19,756 nt of DNA from Candidatus Omnitrophota bacterium (GCA_023227945.1 JALOCC010000033.1:1-19756), one strand, 5' to 3'; counted from the stretch's first letter, positions 7,692-16,016 are shown. Made by a program: numbers and translations. The notes: generated by a model from the letters alone, not told the origin.

Positions 7692-8942
7692 ATGGATAAA
7701 AAACCTAATATAAACAATTTTCCTCAAGGAATTAATCAGCCAGAATCCGGTTTTTATGGTTTGGGTATTGCGCCTAAAATTTTAGATATACTTCAACGGA
7801 TGAGATTTAAGGCGCCAACGCCGATACAAATGAAGGCTATACCTTTGGGTATTCAAGGCAAAGATATTATCGGCGTAGCGCAAACAGGTACAGGGAAAAC
7901 CCATTCATTTGCCATACCTATGGTGCAGAGGCTTGCTCAGGAAAAAGGAACGGGTTTGGTGCTTGCGCCAACAAGGGAATTGGCTATCCAGATAGATGAT
8001 GCATTTAGAATGCTCGCGCATGCTTTTGGTATGTATACAGTTTGTCTTATCGGAGGTGCTCCAATGCAGCCTCAGATACAGAAACTGCGTAGAAATCCTC
8101 GTATTGTAATAGCCACTCCGGGAAGGCTTATTGACCATATATGGCAAGGCAATGCATCTGTGGATTATGTTTCAATGCTCGTTCTTGATGAAGCAGACCG
8201 CATGCTTGATATGGGATTTGCTCCACAAATTGAACAAATTTTACGTTTCCTGCCGCGTAACAGGCAAACGATGCTTTTTTCCGCAACTATTCCCAAAGAA
8301 ATTATGGATATCACTTCCAAATATATGAAGCTTCCTGTTAGCGTAGAAATTGCTCCTTCCGGAACTACTGCCGAGCGCGTTACCCAGGAAGTATTTATTG
8401 TAAGGCGCGAAGCTAAATTAACTCTTCTTAGCAGGATACTTGCTCAATATCGCGGAGCAGTACTTTTATTCTCGCGCACCAAGCATAATGCCGGAAGAAT
8501 TGTGAAGAGCATAAGGGATATGGGTTATAGAGCGGCTGAAATACACTCCGACCGAAGCCTTGGCCAACGGCGCGAAGCGCTTGAAGGCTTTAAATCCGGT
8601 AAATATAAAGTGCTTGTTGCAACAGATATCGCGGCAAGAGGAATTGATGTAACCGGCATTGAGTTGGTTATCAATTTTGATTTACCTGACGATGCGCAAA
8701 ATTATGTGCATCGTATCGGACGCACAGCGCGTGCCGGCCACCCCGGCCATGCAATTTCTTTTGCAACACCTGACCAAGGCCAGGATGTGCATGCCATAGA
8801 GAAGCTTATAAGGGCGACACTCCCTATCTCAAAACACCCGCAAATTCCTTCGGAGCAATTTGTCCAAAGCCCTCCTAATCATCAAGCCCGCCACTTTAGG
8901 CGTGGTTTTGACCGTAACCGCCACAGGCCGCGCAAATTTTAG
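7692..8942 (+). CDS. DEAD-box ATP-dependent RNA helicase
   Basis: A 416-aa two-domain superfamily-2 helicase that unwinds RNA with ATP, acting in ribosome assembly, mRNA turnover or cold adaptation in the cytoplasm. All motifs are present in order: Q motif (FKAPTPIQ, about 39-46), I AQTGTGKT (63-70), Ia PTRELAIQ, Ib TPGRLID, II DEAD (166-169), III SAT, IV LLFSRT, V ATDIAARGIDV and VI HRIGRTARAG. A short basic tail rich in Arg and His (RHFRRGFDRNRHRPRKF) follows, resembling the RhlE group. The start is ATG 7692; a TTG 15 nt upstream is possible. No Shine-Dalgarno site is visible before either. Specific naming (rhlE, deaD) is not justified. Terminator-like control upstream suggests condition-dependent expression. 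Confidence 0.94.
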   Translation: MDKKPNINNFPQGINQPESGFYGLGIAPKILDILQRMRFKAPTPIQMKAIPLGIQGKDIIGVAQTGTGKTHSFAIPMVQRLAQEKGTGLVLAPTRELAIQIDDAFRMLAHAFGMYTVCLIGGAPMQPQIQKLRRNPRIVIATPGRLIDHIWQGNASVDYVSMLVLDEADRMLDMGFAPQIEQILRFLPRNRQTMLFSATIPKEIMDITSKYMKLPVSVEIAPSGTTAERVTQEVFIVRREAKLTLLSRILAQYRGAVLLFSRTKHNAGRIVKSIRDMGYRAAEIHSDRSLGQRREALEGFKSGKYKVLVATDIAARGIDVTGIELVINFDLPDDAQNYVHRIGRTARAGHPGHAISFATPDQGQDVHAIEKLIRATLPISKHPQIPSEQFVQSPPNHQARHFRRGFDRNRHRPRKF

Positions 8943-9038
8943 TTAAGCATATATAATCAAATAAATAATCTGTTTATCTGCGAAACTGCCATCTGCTATC
9001 TGTAATGTAACCGTTTACAAAAAATTCTTCAAAAAATC

Positions 9039-9067
9039 TTCAACTATACCCCAAAAAATGGTATCAT
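9039..9067 (+). promoter_or_regulatory. Candidate promoter of the EF-G fusion gene
   Basis: TTCAAC (9039-9044), a 17-nt spacer and TATCAT (9062-9067), with an extended-10 TGG just before. Predicted start is near 9074, about 60 nt before the ATG. The -35 match is partial. Otherwise the 191-nt gap 8943-9133 shows no gene or terminator. Confidence 0.45.
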
Positions 9068-9133
9068 TTAAAGAGTACCGGTTAAAACGAGTTTACTATA
9101 TATAGGTAAGGGCGGCTCTCAGAAATTTAAAAA

Positions 9134-12100
9134 ATGATTCCATTTCTTATATTACTTATGATCGGTGGCGTTGGTGCAGGGCTTTATGTGCTTTTATCTC
9201 CTTCTGGAGAAAAAGGTAAAGTTCCGGATATACAAAAAGAAGATTATGAAGCAACCATTAGAAGGCTTCAGGATAAAATAAGTTCTCTTAAGGAGAATGT
9301 TTCTTCGCTGAATACAAAACTAAAAAAAACCGATGAAAGTATAAAGAGCCTTGAAAAACAACTGCAGGCGCAGGAGAAAGAAAAAGCTGAGCTGGAAAAA
9401 ATCATAGAGAAGCAGAAAAAATGGGAGGAATTAGGGACTAAAGATACGGGAAAAATAAAACAGCAGGCGATGGAATTTAAGGATAAGCTTCAGGAGAAAG
9501 AGAAAGAATTAGAGAAAAAGTTTTCAGAAAATGTAAAGCTGACGAGAGAAATAAAAGAGTTAAGCGATAATATAGAGTCTCTTACTAAAAGCAATAACGA
9601 AAAAGAAGAGGAAATAAGAGTATTAAAATTTAAATTAAAGGATTATCTTTCGAAACTGCAGGAGCAGACAAAAACAACGCACGGTTTAAAAAGAAAGCTG
9701 GAGCAAAGCGATTGGGTAACGAAAGATGAGTACAAAGAGCTAAAAGGAAACTTTGATTCGTTGGAGAAGGAAATAGAGGAGAAGAAAAAAATATTATTGG
9801 CCAAAGATGAGCGGCTTAACGAATTAGAAGCAAAAGTGCATCAATTAAATGCTCAATTGACAGCTAAAGCAAAAGAAGTTCCGTCTAAGGATGCTTTACC
9901 TGAAGAAGGGGCTGATAAGAGTGTAGCAGGGCCTGCCGAGCAAGTTGAGCCGAAGCTTCTTGAGTCTACGCCTGAACCAAGTAAGGCTTTAGAGGCAACT
10001 TCTGAGAGCCTACCTACGCAACCGCAACCAGCGCTACAACCAGAAGCTGTTGAGGCGCCTCAGTTGGAAAATCCGATAAAGGAAGAAATCGAAACCAAGC
10101 CTAGCGAAGAAGCGCCGGTGGATTTGTCCGTTGAGCCAACACCAGAGCAACCAGAAGAAAAAATAGATTTATCTGTAGACCTTAGCAAGGTAAGGAATAT
10201 AGGTATTATGGCGCATATTGACGCCGGAAAAACCACACTTACGGAACGCCTGCTTTTTTATACAGGAAAGATCCACAAAGTTGGTGAAGTCCATGATGGT
10301 AAAGCAACTATGGATTGGATGAAGCAGGAACGCGAGCGCGGTATCACCATAACTGCAGCTGCAACTACCTGTTTCTGGCTTGATACGCGAATCAATGTTA
10401 TCGACACCCCGGGACACGTTGATTTTACCGCTGAGGTTGAACGAAGTCTGCGCGTCCTTGACGGTGCGGTTGTAGTGTTTTGCGCGGTTGGAGGAGTTGA
10501 AGCGCAGTCAGAAACTGTGTGGAGGCAATCCGATAAATACCATGTTTCAAAAATGGTATTTGTAAATAAAATGGACCGTCTCGGAGCTGATTTTTACAAG
10601 GTTCTGGGTGAAATAGAAGAAAAACTAGCAGCTAACGCAGTACCGGTAGAAATCCCTATCGGCGCGGAAGCTGAATTTAAAGGTGTGATTGATTTAATAG
10701 AAATGAAATCCTACATGTATGGTACGGACGAAGATGTGAAAAAAGTAGCTGCAGAGGATATACCTTCGGAGTATTTGGAAATTGCAAAAAAATGGCGGCA
10801 TAATTTATTGGAGAAGGCTTGCTCTTTGGACGAATCCTTGGCGGATAAATATTTGAAAGATGAAAGTTCGGTAACCGAGGAAGAATTAAAATCAGCCATA
10901 AGAAAAGCTACTATTGCCAATAAAATTATTCCTATGCTTTGCGGCTCAGCGCTAAAAAATAAGGGGTTACAAAAGCTTCTGGATGGGGTAACATTTTATC
11001 TGCCTTCTCCGGTAGACCTTCCAGCGGTTATCGGGCATGACCCAAAGGATAGCAGTAGCATAATTAAAGTTTCTCCTTCTGTGAATGAGCCTTTTGCCGC
11101 TCTTGCTTTTAAAATACAGTCAGACCCGCATGTTGGTAAGCTTGTATATTTCAGAGTATATTCTGGTTATCTTGCGGCTGGCTCATATATTTTAAACAGC
11201 ACCAAAAATAAAAAAGAAAGAGTGGGAAGGCTTTTGCAAATGCACGCAAATCAGAAAGAAAACAGAAGCTCTATTTGTGCGGGCGATATCGGCGCGGCAG
11301 TGGGCCTAGGTTCAACTGTAACCGGAGACACACTCTGCGCAGAAACACGCCCGGTAATCTTAGAAGCTATAGAATTTCCTGAGCCGGTAGTTTCCATAAG
11401 CATAAAACCAAAGACAAGGCAGGACCAGGATAGATTAGGCAAAGCCATAATGAAACTTGTAGAAGAAGACCCGACTTTTGCTTTTGAAACCGATGAAGAG
11501 ACGAATGAAATCCTTCTCTCGGGGATGGGAGAATTGCATTTGGAAATTATGGTAGACAGATTAAAGGAGGAGTTTAATGTCCAGGCAGAAGTAAGCCCTC
11601 CTAAGGTTGCTTATAAAGAAACCATTCTAAAAGCAGTGACAGGTGAATATAAACATATAAAGCAAACAGGAGGACATGGCCAGTATGGCCATGTAGTTAT
11701 AGAATTTTCTCCTAACGAAAAAGGCAAAGGCTTTATTTTTGAGACTAAAATAAAAGGCGGAGCAATACCGCAAAATTTTATACCTTCAATAGAAAAAGGC
11801 TTAAAGGAAGTTATGAAAAAAAGCGTATATGCGGGATATCCCGCCGTAGATATAAAGGCAACATTGCTTGATGGTTCTTTCCACGAGGTTGATTCTTCGG
11901 ATATAGCTTTCAGGCTTGCAGCCATGGGTTGTTTTAGGGAAACTTTTCCAAAGGCAGATCCCGTGCTCATTGAGCCTTATATGCGTATTGAGGTTCTGAC
12001 CCCCGAAGAATATTTAAGCAGTATCGTGGGTTATATATGCTCTAAGAGAGGCAAGATTATAAATATAGAAGACAAAAGTAATCAAAAACTCGTCATATCA

Positions 12101-12268
12101 GAAGCTCCGCTTTCGGAAATGTTCGGCTATTCCCAGATTTTCCGCTCGCTTTCCAGCGGCCGCGCAACTTTTGCGATGGAATTTTCAAAATACGAGCCGC
12201 TCCCTTCGAACTTAGCAGAAAAAATTGTCGCAGAAAAAAAGAAAGAGAGAGAAGAACAGAACAAATAG
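9134..12268 (+). CDS. Membrane-anchored coiled-coil protein fused to complete elongation factor G
   Basis: One uninterrupted 1044-aa frame. Residues 3-21 form a transmembrane helix; the Lys residues after it (GEKGK) predict an N-out, C-in topology, leaving the rest in the cytoplasm. Residues about 33-243 are a Lys/Glu-rich coiled coil. Residues about 244-345 are a Pro/Glu/Ala-rich linker. From about 350 to 1044 (695 aa, normal EF-G length) comes a full EF-G: G1 AHIDAGKTT (360-368), G2 GITITAAAT (403 on), G3 DTPGH (424-428), G4 NKMD (478-481), G5 GSALKN, domain [17 protein letters not shown], domain [12 protein letters not shown], domain [11 protein letters not shown] and the tip [10 protein letters not shown] (H917), domain [15 protein letters not shown]. 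All catalytic parts look intact. No Shine-Dalgarno site supports either the ATG at 9134 or a separate internal EF-G start; ATG 10208 would remove the first strand of the G domain. It may be a translocase or recycling paralogue held at the membrane. Confidence 0.9.
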   Translation: MIPFLILLMIGGVGAGLYVLLSPSGEKGKVPDIQKEDYEATIRRLQDKISSLKENVSSLNTKLKKTDESIKSLEKQLQAQEKEKAELEKIIEKQKKWEELGTKDTGKIKQQAMEFKDKLQEKEKELEKKFSENVKLTREIKELSDNIESLTKSNNEKEEEIRVLKFKLKDYLSKLQEQTKTTHGLKRKLEQSDWVTKDEYKELKGNFDSLEKEIEEKKKILLAKDERLNELEAKVHQLNAQLTAKAKEVPSKDALPEEGADKSVAGPAEQVEPKLLESTPEPSKALEATSESLPTQPQPALQPEAVEAPQLENPIKEEIETKPSEEAPVDLSVEPTPEQPEEKIDLSVDLSKVRNIGIMAHIDAGKTTLTERLLFYTGKIHKVGEVHDGKATMDWMKQERERGITITAAATTCFWLDTRINVIDTPGHVDFTAEVERSLRVLDGAVVVFCAVGGVEAQSETVWRQSDKYHVSKMVFVNKMDRLGADFYKVLGEIEEKLAANAVPVEIPIGAEAEFKGVIDLIEMKSYMYGTDEDVKKVAAEDIPSEYLEIAKKWRHNLLEKACSLDESLADKYLKDESSVTEEELKSAIRKATIANKIIPMLCGSALKNKGLQKLLDGVTFYLPSPVDLPAVIGHDPKDSSSIIKVSPSVNEPFAALAFKIQSDPHVGKLVYFRVYSGYLAAGSYILNSTKNKKERVGRLLQMHANQKENRSSICAGDIGAAVGLGSTVTGDTLCAETRPVILEAIEFPEPVVSISIKPKTRQDQDRLGKAIMKLVEEDPTFAFETDEETNEILLSGMGELHLEIMVDRLKEEFNVQAEVSPPKVAYKETILKAVTGEYKHIKQTGGHGQYGHVVIEFSPNEKGKGFIFETKIKGGAIPQNFIPSIEKGLKEVMKKSVYAGYPAVDIKATLLDGSFHEVDSSDIAFRLAAMGCFRETFPKADPVLIEPYMRIEVLTPEEYLSSIVGYICSKRGKIINIEDKSNQKLVISEAPLSEMFGYSQIFRSLSSGRATFAMEFSKYEPLPSNLAEKIVAEKKKEREEQNK

Positions 12269-12296
12269 AGATTTGACCTGCCTATTTTGAATAAAC

Positions 12297-12384
12297 AATC
12301 AATTTCTATGAATTTCGCAAAGCAAATCTCAATTAATTTCAATTGAGATTGATAGAAATTTGTAGAAATTGATAGAAATTTATC
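12297..12384. repeat. AT-rich imperfect inverted repeat, copy A
   Basis: The left part reads AATTTC-rich and the right part is its imperfect reverse complement, including three 10-bp units GATAGAAATT / TGTAGAAATT / GATAGAAATT (12351-12380). The centre is a perfect 7-bp hairpin CTCAATT (12328-12334) with AATTGAG (12341-12347). The segment 12311-12341 matches 16059-16089 at 28 of 31 positions, so this is a dispersed repeat. No coding potential is seen. It opens the 348-nt gap 12269-12616. Confidence 0.7.
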
Positions 12385-12393
12385 GTCGCGATC

Positions 12394-12421
12394 TTGACAA
12401 AAATATATTTTTGAATATAAT
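12394..12421 (+). promoter_or_regulatory. Perfect-consensus sigma-70 promoter
   Basis: TTGACA (12394-12399), a 16-nt spacer and TATAAT (12416-12421). Both hexamers are exact consensus. It lies just after repeat copy A and about 190 nt before the small zinc-ribbon gene. A second TATAAT at 12583-12588 (no good -35) may be nearer to that gene, and TTGCGG/CCGCAA flanks it as a 6-bp inverted repeat. The rest of 12422-12619 is AT-rich with no convincing gene. Confidence 0.8.
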
Positions 12422-12619
12422 TTTATTTCCGTTATGGTTTGGAAAATTTTTTCTTCTAAAGCATTAGAATATAAATAATTGTCTTCATACAACTCTTACA
12501 GTAAAAATATTCTTCTGCTTGATAAGATTCTAAAAATTTTCTACAGCCTAGTAATTTAATATTAAAAATTTAAGCTTGCGGCTATAATTTTATAAATAAC
12601 CGCAAAAAGGCAGGTTGTG

Positions 12620-12898
12620 ATGTCTTGGTTTAAACTTTCCTGGCTGTGTAGAATTTTCGGCCATCATTTTGTATTAATTAGAGATTTACGGATAAGCCTT
12701 AAAAGAGAAAGGCTTATCTACAGGTGCGTAAGATGCAACCACCCGGTGATAATAAGGCAATCTGAGCACAGAAGGTTTGAACGCCGCAATAAGGTTGACA
12801 GAAGGAATGCGTTTCGCGGTCAATATGACAGGCGGCAATACGAAAGAAGGGGCGTTTACGTTTCGGGGCATGATATGCCGCACCTTTTGGGTAGATAA
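12620..12898 (+). CDS. Small putative zinc-ribbon protein with Arg-rich tail
   Basis: A 92-aa protein of unknown function. Residues C10 (CRIFGHHF, with H15/H16) and C36/C39 (YRCVRCNH) form a Cys-His...CxxC pattern expected to bind zinc, similar to small phage and bacterial proteins with a C-x-FGH...CxRC layout. The C-terminal half (about 49-80) is strongly basic with repeated RR pairs (RRFERR, DRRN, DRRQYERR), which could contact nucleic acid or be flexible. I choose ATG 12620, with AGG about 5 nt upstream; a GTG just before it (12617) is also possible. It has no signal peptide and stands alone between two promoters. Confidence 0.7.
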   Translation: MSWFKLSWLCRIFGHHFVLIRDLRISLKRERLIYRCVRCNHPVIIRQSEHRRFERRNKVDRRNAFRGQYDRRQYERRGVYVSGHDMPHLLGR

Positions 12899-12980
12899 AA
12901 CATAAATCCAGCCAAATAACTGCAATTCCAAAGCCATAACCAGCGTTTTCTGTTTTTTCTCAAAGATGCCAAATTGCCGC

Positions 12981-13008
12981 TTGTAATTCATTTATAAAAT
13001 GCTATTAT
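12981..13008 (+). promoter_or_regulatory. Candidate promoter of the ferritin-superoxide reductase pair
   Basis: TTGTAA (12981-12986), a 16-nt spacer and TATTAT (13003-13008), giving a leader of about 85 nt. Both boxes are near consensus. Confidence 0.5.
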
Positions 13009-13049
13009 ATTTACGGTTTTAGGGTGTTTACTTAAAAAACGGCTTATCG

Positions 13050-13093
13050 CTTGTAAGGTAATATTATGGGTGTAAAGCTTACAAGAAAGGAGG
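13050..13093 (+). promoter_or_regulatory. Leader hairpin next to a strong ribosome-binding site
   Basis: CTTGTAAG (13050-13057) is the exact reverse complement of CTTACAAG (13078-13085). The Shine-Dalgarno AAAGGAGG (13086-13093) begins at the base right after the stem, 5 nt before ATG 13099. This site decides the start: an upstream in-frame ATG at 13066 lies in the hairpin loop and lacks its own site. The hairpin may affect translation of the ferritin gene or mRNA stability. Confidence 0.5.
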
Positions 13094-13098
13094 TTTTT

Positions 13099-13542
13099 AT
13101 GAGTAAGGTGAAGTCGGAATTAATAATAATGCTTAATAAAGCTCTTGAACTGGAACATGCGGCAAGGATACAGTATCTTGCTCACGCAGAACTTATCAGC
13201 GGCATCAATGCAGAAAAAATTATCGAGCGTCTCAAAGAAATAGCATCAGACGAAGAAAAGCATGAGGGAAAATTCCGTGGATTAATCGGCGATTATCTTG
13301 GCGGAGAACCAGTGATGAGCCTTGCAGAAACCCATAAGGCAAAAGATTTGAAAAAGATATTAGATGTAAATCTTAAAGGCGAAAAAGACGCGATTGATTT
13401 TTACAAACAAATTTACCAAAAGGTCATTGAGAATAAAGAAGAATTTCAGTATCAATTTGAAACTCTTGAGCATGAAATACGGCATGTAATAATAGATGAG
13501 CAAGAGCATGTGACCGAGTTAGAATTGTTATTAGGAAAATAA
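13099..13542 (+). CDS. Ferritin-like di-iron protein
   Basis: A 147-aa, mostly helical protein with the four-helix bundle di-iron pattern of the bacterioferritin/rubrerythrin superfamily: E19 with Q25-Y26 in helix 1, DEEKH (E52, H55) in helix 2, GEKDAIDFY in helix 3 and IDEQEH in helix 4, giving E, ExxH, E, ExxH ligands. No rubredoxin domain and no obvious heme-ligand Met are seen, so it is not a classical rubrerythrin. It probably oxidises and stores iron or detoxifies peroxide in the cytoplasm. The next gene is superoxide reductase, whose product is peroxide, so the pair is a plausible oxygen-defence unit. The exact subfamily cannot be fixed by eye. Confidence 0.87.
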   Translation: MSKVKSELIIMLNKALELEHAARIQYLAHAELISGINAEKIIERLKEIASDEEKHEGKFRGLIGDYLGGEPVMSLAETHKAKDLKKILDVNLKGEKDAIDFYKQIYQKVIENKEEFQYQFETLEHEIRHVIIDEQEHVTELELLLGK

Positions 13543-13549
13543 ATATTTA

Positions 13550-13613
13550 AAAGCTATCAGCTGTCAGCCTTCTGCTCTCAGCTGAAAGCTGAAGACTGAA
13601 AGCTGATGGCTTT
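13550..13613. repeat. 64-nt imperfect palindrome between ferritin-like and superoxide reductase genes
   Basis: The 35-nt arms share a central CAGCTG (13579-13584) and agree at about 30 of 35 positions; the arms are built of AGCTGAAAGC/TCAGCTTTCAG-like words. It ends 3 nt before the ribosome site of the next gene. REP-like elements of this AGCTGA type are frequent between genes in environmental bacteria. It may form an mRNA hairpin that sets the ratio of the two products. Confidence 0.7.
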
Positions 13614-13629
13614 TCGAAAGGAGATAAAT

Positions 13630-14025
13630 ATGCCTGACTTTAAAGACCTATTCCAAAGCGCTGACTGGAAAGCCGAGAAACATGTCCCGGCAATTGAATC
13701 ACCGGAAAAAGCGAAAAAGGGGGAGTTTTTTAAGGTAGCCGTTAGCGTGGGCAAGGAAATTGCTCACCCAAACAAAACAGAACACCATATCCGCTGGATT
13801 GACATATTTTTTCATCCAAAAGGAGAAAAATTTCCTTACCAGATAGCAAAAGTAGAATTTAATGCTCATGGCGAATCTGTCCAGGGGCCAGATACAAGTT
13901 CAATATACACACACCACGAAACTGTCGTAAGTTTCAAAACGGAAAAGCCAGGCACTATTTTCGCTTCAAGTTATTGCAATATCCATGGTTTATGGCAGGC
14001 TTCAAAAGAGATTGATGTTGAATAA
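13630..14025 (+). CDS. Class II superoxide reductase (neelaredoxin)
   Basis: A 131-aa single-domain superoxide reductase that reduces superoxide to peroxide at a mononuclear iron centre without making oxygen, typical of anaerobes. All ligands are visible: H18 in EKHVPAIE (with catalytic E16 and K17), H46 in AHPNKTEHH, H52 in the same segment, and C116 plus H119 in SSYCNIHGLW. The desulforedoxin domain of class I enzymes is absent. The start is ATG 13630, with AAAGGAG 6-7 nt upstream; the in-frame ATG at 13606 lies inside the palindrome and would add eight residues unlike the family. It follows the ferritin-like gene and likely shares its transcript. Confidence 0.95.
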   Translation: MPDFKDLFQSADWKAEKHVPAIESPEKAKKGEFFKVAVSVGKEIAHPNKTEHHIRWIDIFFHPKGEKFPYQIAKVEFNAHGESVQGPDTSSIYTHHETVVSFKTEKPGTIFASSYCNIHGLWQASKEIDVE

Positions 14026-14123
14026 ATTATACACGCAAACTTCATTTTTTGACGAATATCAATTTTTTTAGCTGCGATAGGTTCTCTTATATAAATCAGT
14101 ACTGTAAGAAATAAAATAATATT

Positions 14124-14224
14124 GCGTAACATTTAGCGCAATCTCTGCCTCGGCAATAAACTAACCACTTGGGGCTTTAGCGTCTGCTTCCTTGAATAGC
14201 ACCTCACGAAATGGCTGGTTACGC
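14124..14224. other. Non-coding stretch with competing inverted repeats
   Basis: The 281-nt gap 14026-14306 has no gene. GCGTAAC (14124-14130) is the exact complement of GTTACGC (14218-14224), closing a 101-nt segment; TAACCA (14162-14167) also complements TGGTTA (14216-14221), so the two stems exclude each other. A local ATTGCG/CGCAAT hairpin lies at 14121-14142. No T-run follows. It could be a small structured RNA on either strand or chance. Confidence 0.25.
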
Positions 14225-14268
14225 TTACTGTGATTCTCTTGTGTTTAAATAAACTTATCGATTAGCGC

Positions 14269-14298
14269 TTTACAGCCTGGAATAAAGGGTATTATAAT
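14269..14298 (+). promoter_or_regulatory. Promoter of korA, probably giving a leaderless mRNA
   Basis: TTTACA (14269-14274), an 18-nt spacer and TATAAT (14293-14298). The predicted start near 14305 is only about 2 nt from the ATG at 14307, and no Shine-Dalgarno site is present. Confidence 0.6.
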
Positions 14299-14306
14299 AA
14301 AATAAT

Positions 14307-16007
14307 ATGTTTTCAGAGCTTACAATAAAAATTGCCGGAGAAGCCGGCCAGGGAATGCAAACCGTTGGTTTAAACCTATGCAGGCTTTTTAAGTGTATTG
14401 GTTTTTATGTTTTTGCTAATCAGGATTATATGTCACGCGTGCGCGGCGGAAATAATTTTTTTCAATTACGCATAGCAAATAAACCGCTTTATGCCTTAAG
14501 GAAAAACAGCGATATAATCGTAGCGTTAGATGAGCCTAGCGTAGGGATGCATAAGCCAACGCTTAATAAGGATGGAATAATAATTATAGACAGGAAAAAA
14601 AATAACATCGCCCAAGAGAGCCCGTTTGTAGATATTCCTATGCATGAAATAGCAAAGAATCTGGGGAATGAAATATTTGTTAATTCCGTAGCTTACGGTG
14701 CTATAGGAAGTATTGTCGGCGCAGAGATAGATTGTATGATTGAAATCATTCAAAAGAATTTTTCTGCTAAAAATGCAGATGTAATTGCAAAGAACATAGA
14801 AGCGGTAAAGGCAGGGTATATGTTTGCCAAAGATAACATAAAGGAAGAGCGACTTAAGATAAAACAAAACAAAAATAAAAAAACAATGCTTCTAAACGGT
14901 AACGAAGCAATTGCCCTGGCAGCCGTACGCTCAGGGTGTAAATTTTATTCAGCTTACCCAATGACGCCTTCAACAAGTATAATGAATGAAATGGCAGCTT
15001 ATTCAGGGCAATTCAATATTATCGTAGAACAGGCTGAAGATGAGATTGCCGCAGTAAATATGGCAATTGGAGCTTCATTTGCCGGCGCACGTTCAATGAC
15101 AGCTACTTCAGGAGGCGGATTTTGTCTGATGGTTGAGGGGGTCAGCCTTTCGGCAATGACAGAGACCCCGGTTGTAATAGTGGATGCCCAGCGTCCCGCG
15201 CCTGCTACGGGTTTTCCTACACGCACAGAACAGGCAGACCTTCTTTTTGTGCTCCAGGCCGGCCATGGAGAGTTTGCCAAGGCAATTTTTTCTCCGGGTA
15301 CAGCCGAAGAAACTTTTTATATTACGATGCGTGCGTTTAATCTGGCTGAAAAATACCAAATACCTGTATTTATTATGACTGACCAGTATCTCGCTGACTC
15401 TTACCGCAACATTGATATGTTTAATTGGGATACTGTTAAAGTAGAGAGGTCGATTATCCCCAAAGAATTATCAAAAAAAATATCCGGTTATAAAAGATAT
15501 GAATTTAACGAAAATGGTATATCGCCCCGTGCGATACCTTCCTGGATAAACGGTGTGGTTTATGCCGACAGCGATGAGCATACTGAAGAGGGGCATATTA
15601 CGGAAGATGCTTCAATACGCATAAAAATGGTTGAAAAAAGAATGCATAAAAAAATGCGGGGTTTGATGGAGGAAGCAATAAAACCAAATACTTTTAATAT
15701 AGAAAAAGCACAAATAGTGCTGATAGGATTCGGTTCAACGTATGGTGTTCTTCGCGAAATTTGCGAAGTTTATCCTGACAAGTTTGGTTTTATACATTTT
15801 CCTCAAGTATGGCCGTTGCCTGCGGATAGCGTGGTTAAATTCTTGAGAGAAAAAAATAACGTTTTTACTGTTGAAAATAATGCAACCGCCCAGCTTGCAA
15901 AACTTATAAGGCTGCAGACAGGCATACATATTGAAAAATCAATACTTAAATTTGACGGAAGGCCGTTTGATTTGGATTATCTGGTTGAGCAACTTAAGAA
16001 CGCATAG
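14307..16007 (+). CDS. korA: 2-oxoacid:ferredoxin oxidoreductase, fused gamma-alpha subunit
   Basis: A 566-aa subunit joining the gamma domain (about 1-185: ELTIKIAGEAGQGMQTVG, SRVRGGNNFFQLRI, IIVALDE) to the alpha domain (about 194-566: GNEAIALAAVRSGCKFYSAYPMTPST, EQAEDEIAAVNMAIGASFAGARSMTATSGGG, RPAPATGFPTRTEQADL). With KorB it oxidatively decarboxylates a 2-oxoacid, forming acyl-CoA and reduced ferredoxin, or runs in reverse to fix carbon dioxide. The gamma-alpha fusion with a separate beta gene is the KorAB layout usually linked to 2-oxoglutarate, but branched-chain or other 2-oxoacids cannot be excluded. No ferredoxin-like delta subunit gene is next to it. There is no Shine-Dalgarno site; the promoter ends about 8 nt from the ATG. 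Confidence 0.92.
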   Translation: MFSELTIKIAGEAGQGMQTVGLNLCRLFKCIGFYVFANQDYMSRVRGGNNFFQLRIANKPLYALRKNSDIIVALDEPSVGMHKPTLNKDGIIIIDRKKNNIAQESPFVDIPMHEIAKNLGNEIFVNSVAYGAIGSIVGAEIDCMIEIIQKNFSAKNADVIAKNIEAVKAGYMFAKDNIKEERLKIKQNKNKKTMLLNGNEAIALAAVRSGCKFYSAYPMTPSTSIMNEMAAYSGQFNIIVEQAEDEIAAVNMAIGASFAGARSMTATSGGGFCLMVEGVSLSAMTETPVVIVDAQRPAPATGFPTRTEQADLLFVLQAGHGEFAKAIFSPGTAEETFYITMRAFNLAEKYQIPVFIMTDQYLADSYRNIDMFNWDTVKVERSIIPKELSKKISGYKRYEFNENGISPRAIPSWINGVVYADSDEHTEEGHITEDASIRIKMVEKRMHKKMRGLMEEAIKPNTFNIEKAQIVLIGFGSTYGVLREICEVYPDKFGFIHFPQVWPLPADSVVKFLREKNNVFTVENNATAQLAKLIRLQTGIHIEKSILKFDGRPFDLDYLVEQLKNA

Positions 16008-16016
16008 ATGGAGGTT

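Noticed and set aside
8978..9005. CTGCCATCTGCTATCTGTAA-like words as a further copy of the AGCTGA palindrome
   Set aside because: Similar word style only; no inverted arm and no real alignment with 13550-13613.
10208..10210. Internal ATG as a separate EF-G start
   Set aside because: It would delete the first beta strand of the G domain (VRNIGI) and has only a poorly spaced AAGG; kept only as a test of the fusion.
12351..12380. Three 10-bp units as a possible CRISPR or iteron array
   Set aside because: Units are too short and have no spacers; there is no cas or replication gene nearby, and the same words lie in an inverted repeat.
12434..12478. 14-codon frame after the perfect promoter
   Set aside because: No ribosome site and no sequence feature to support a peptide; low-complexity AT-rich DNA.
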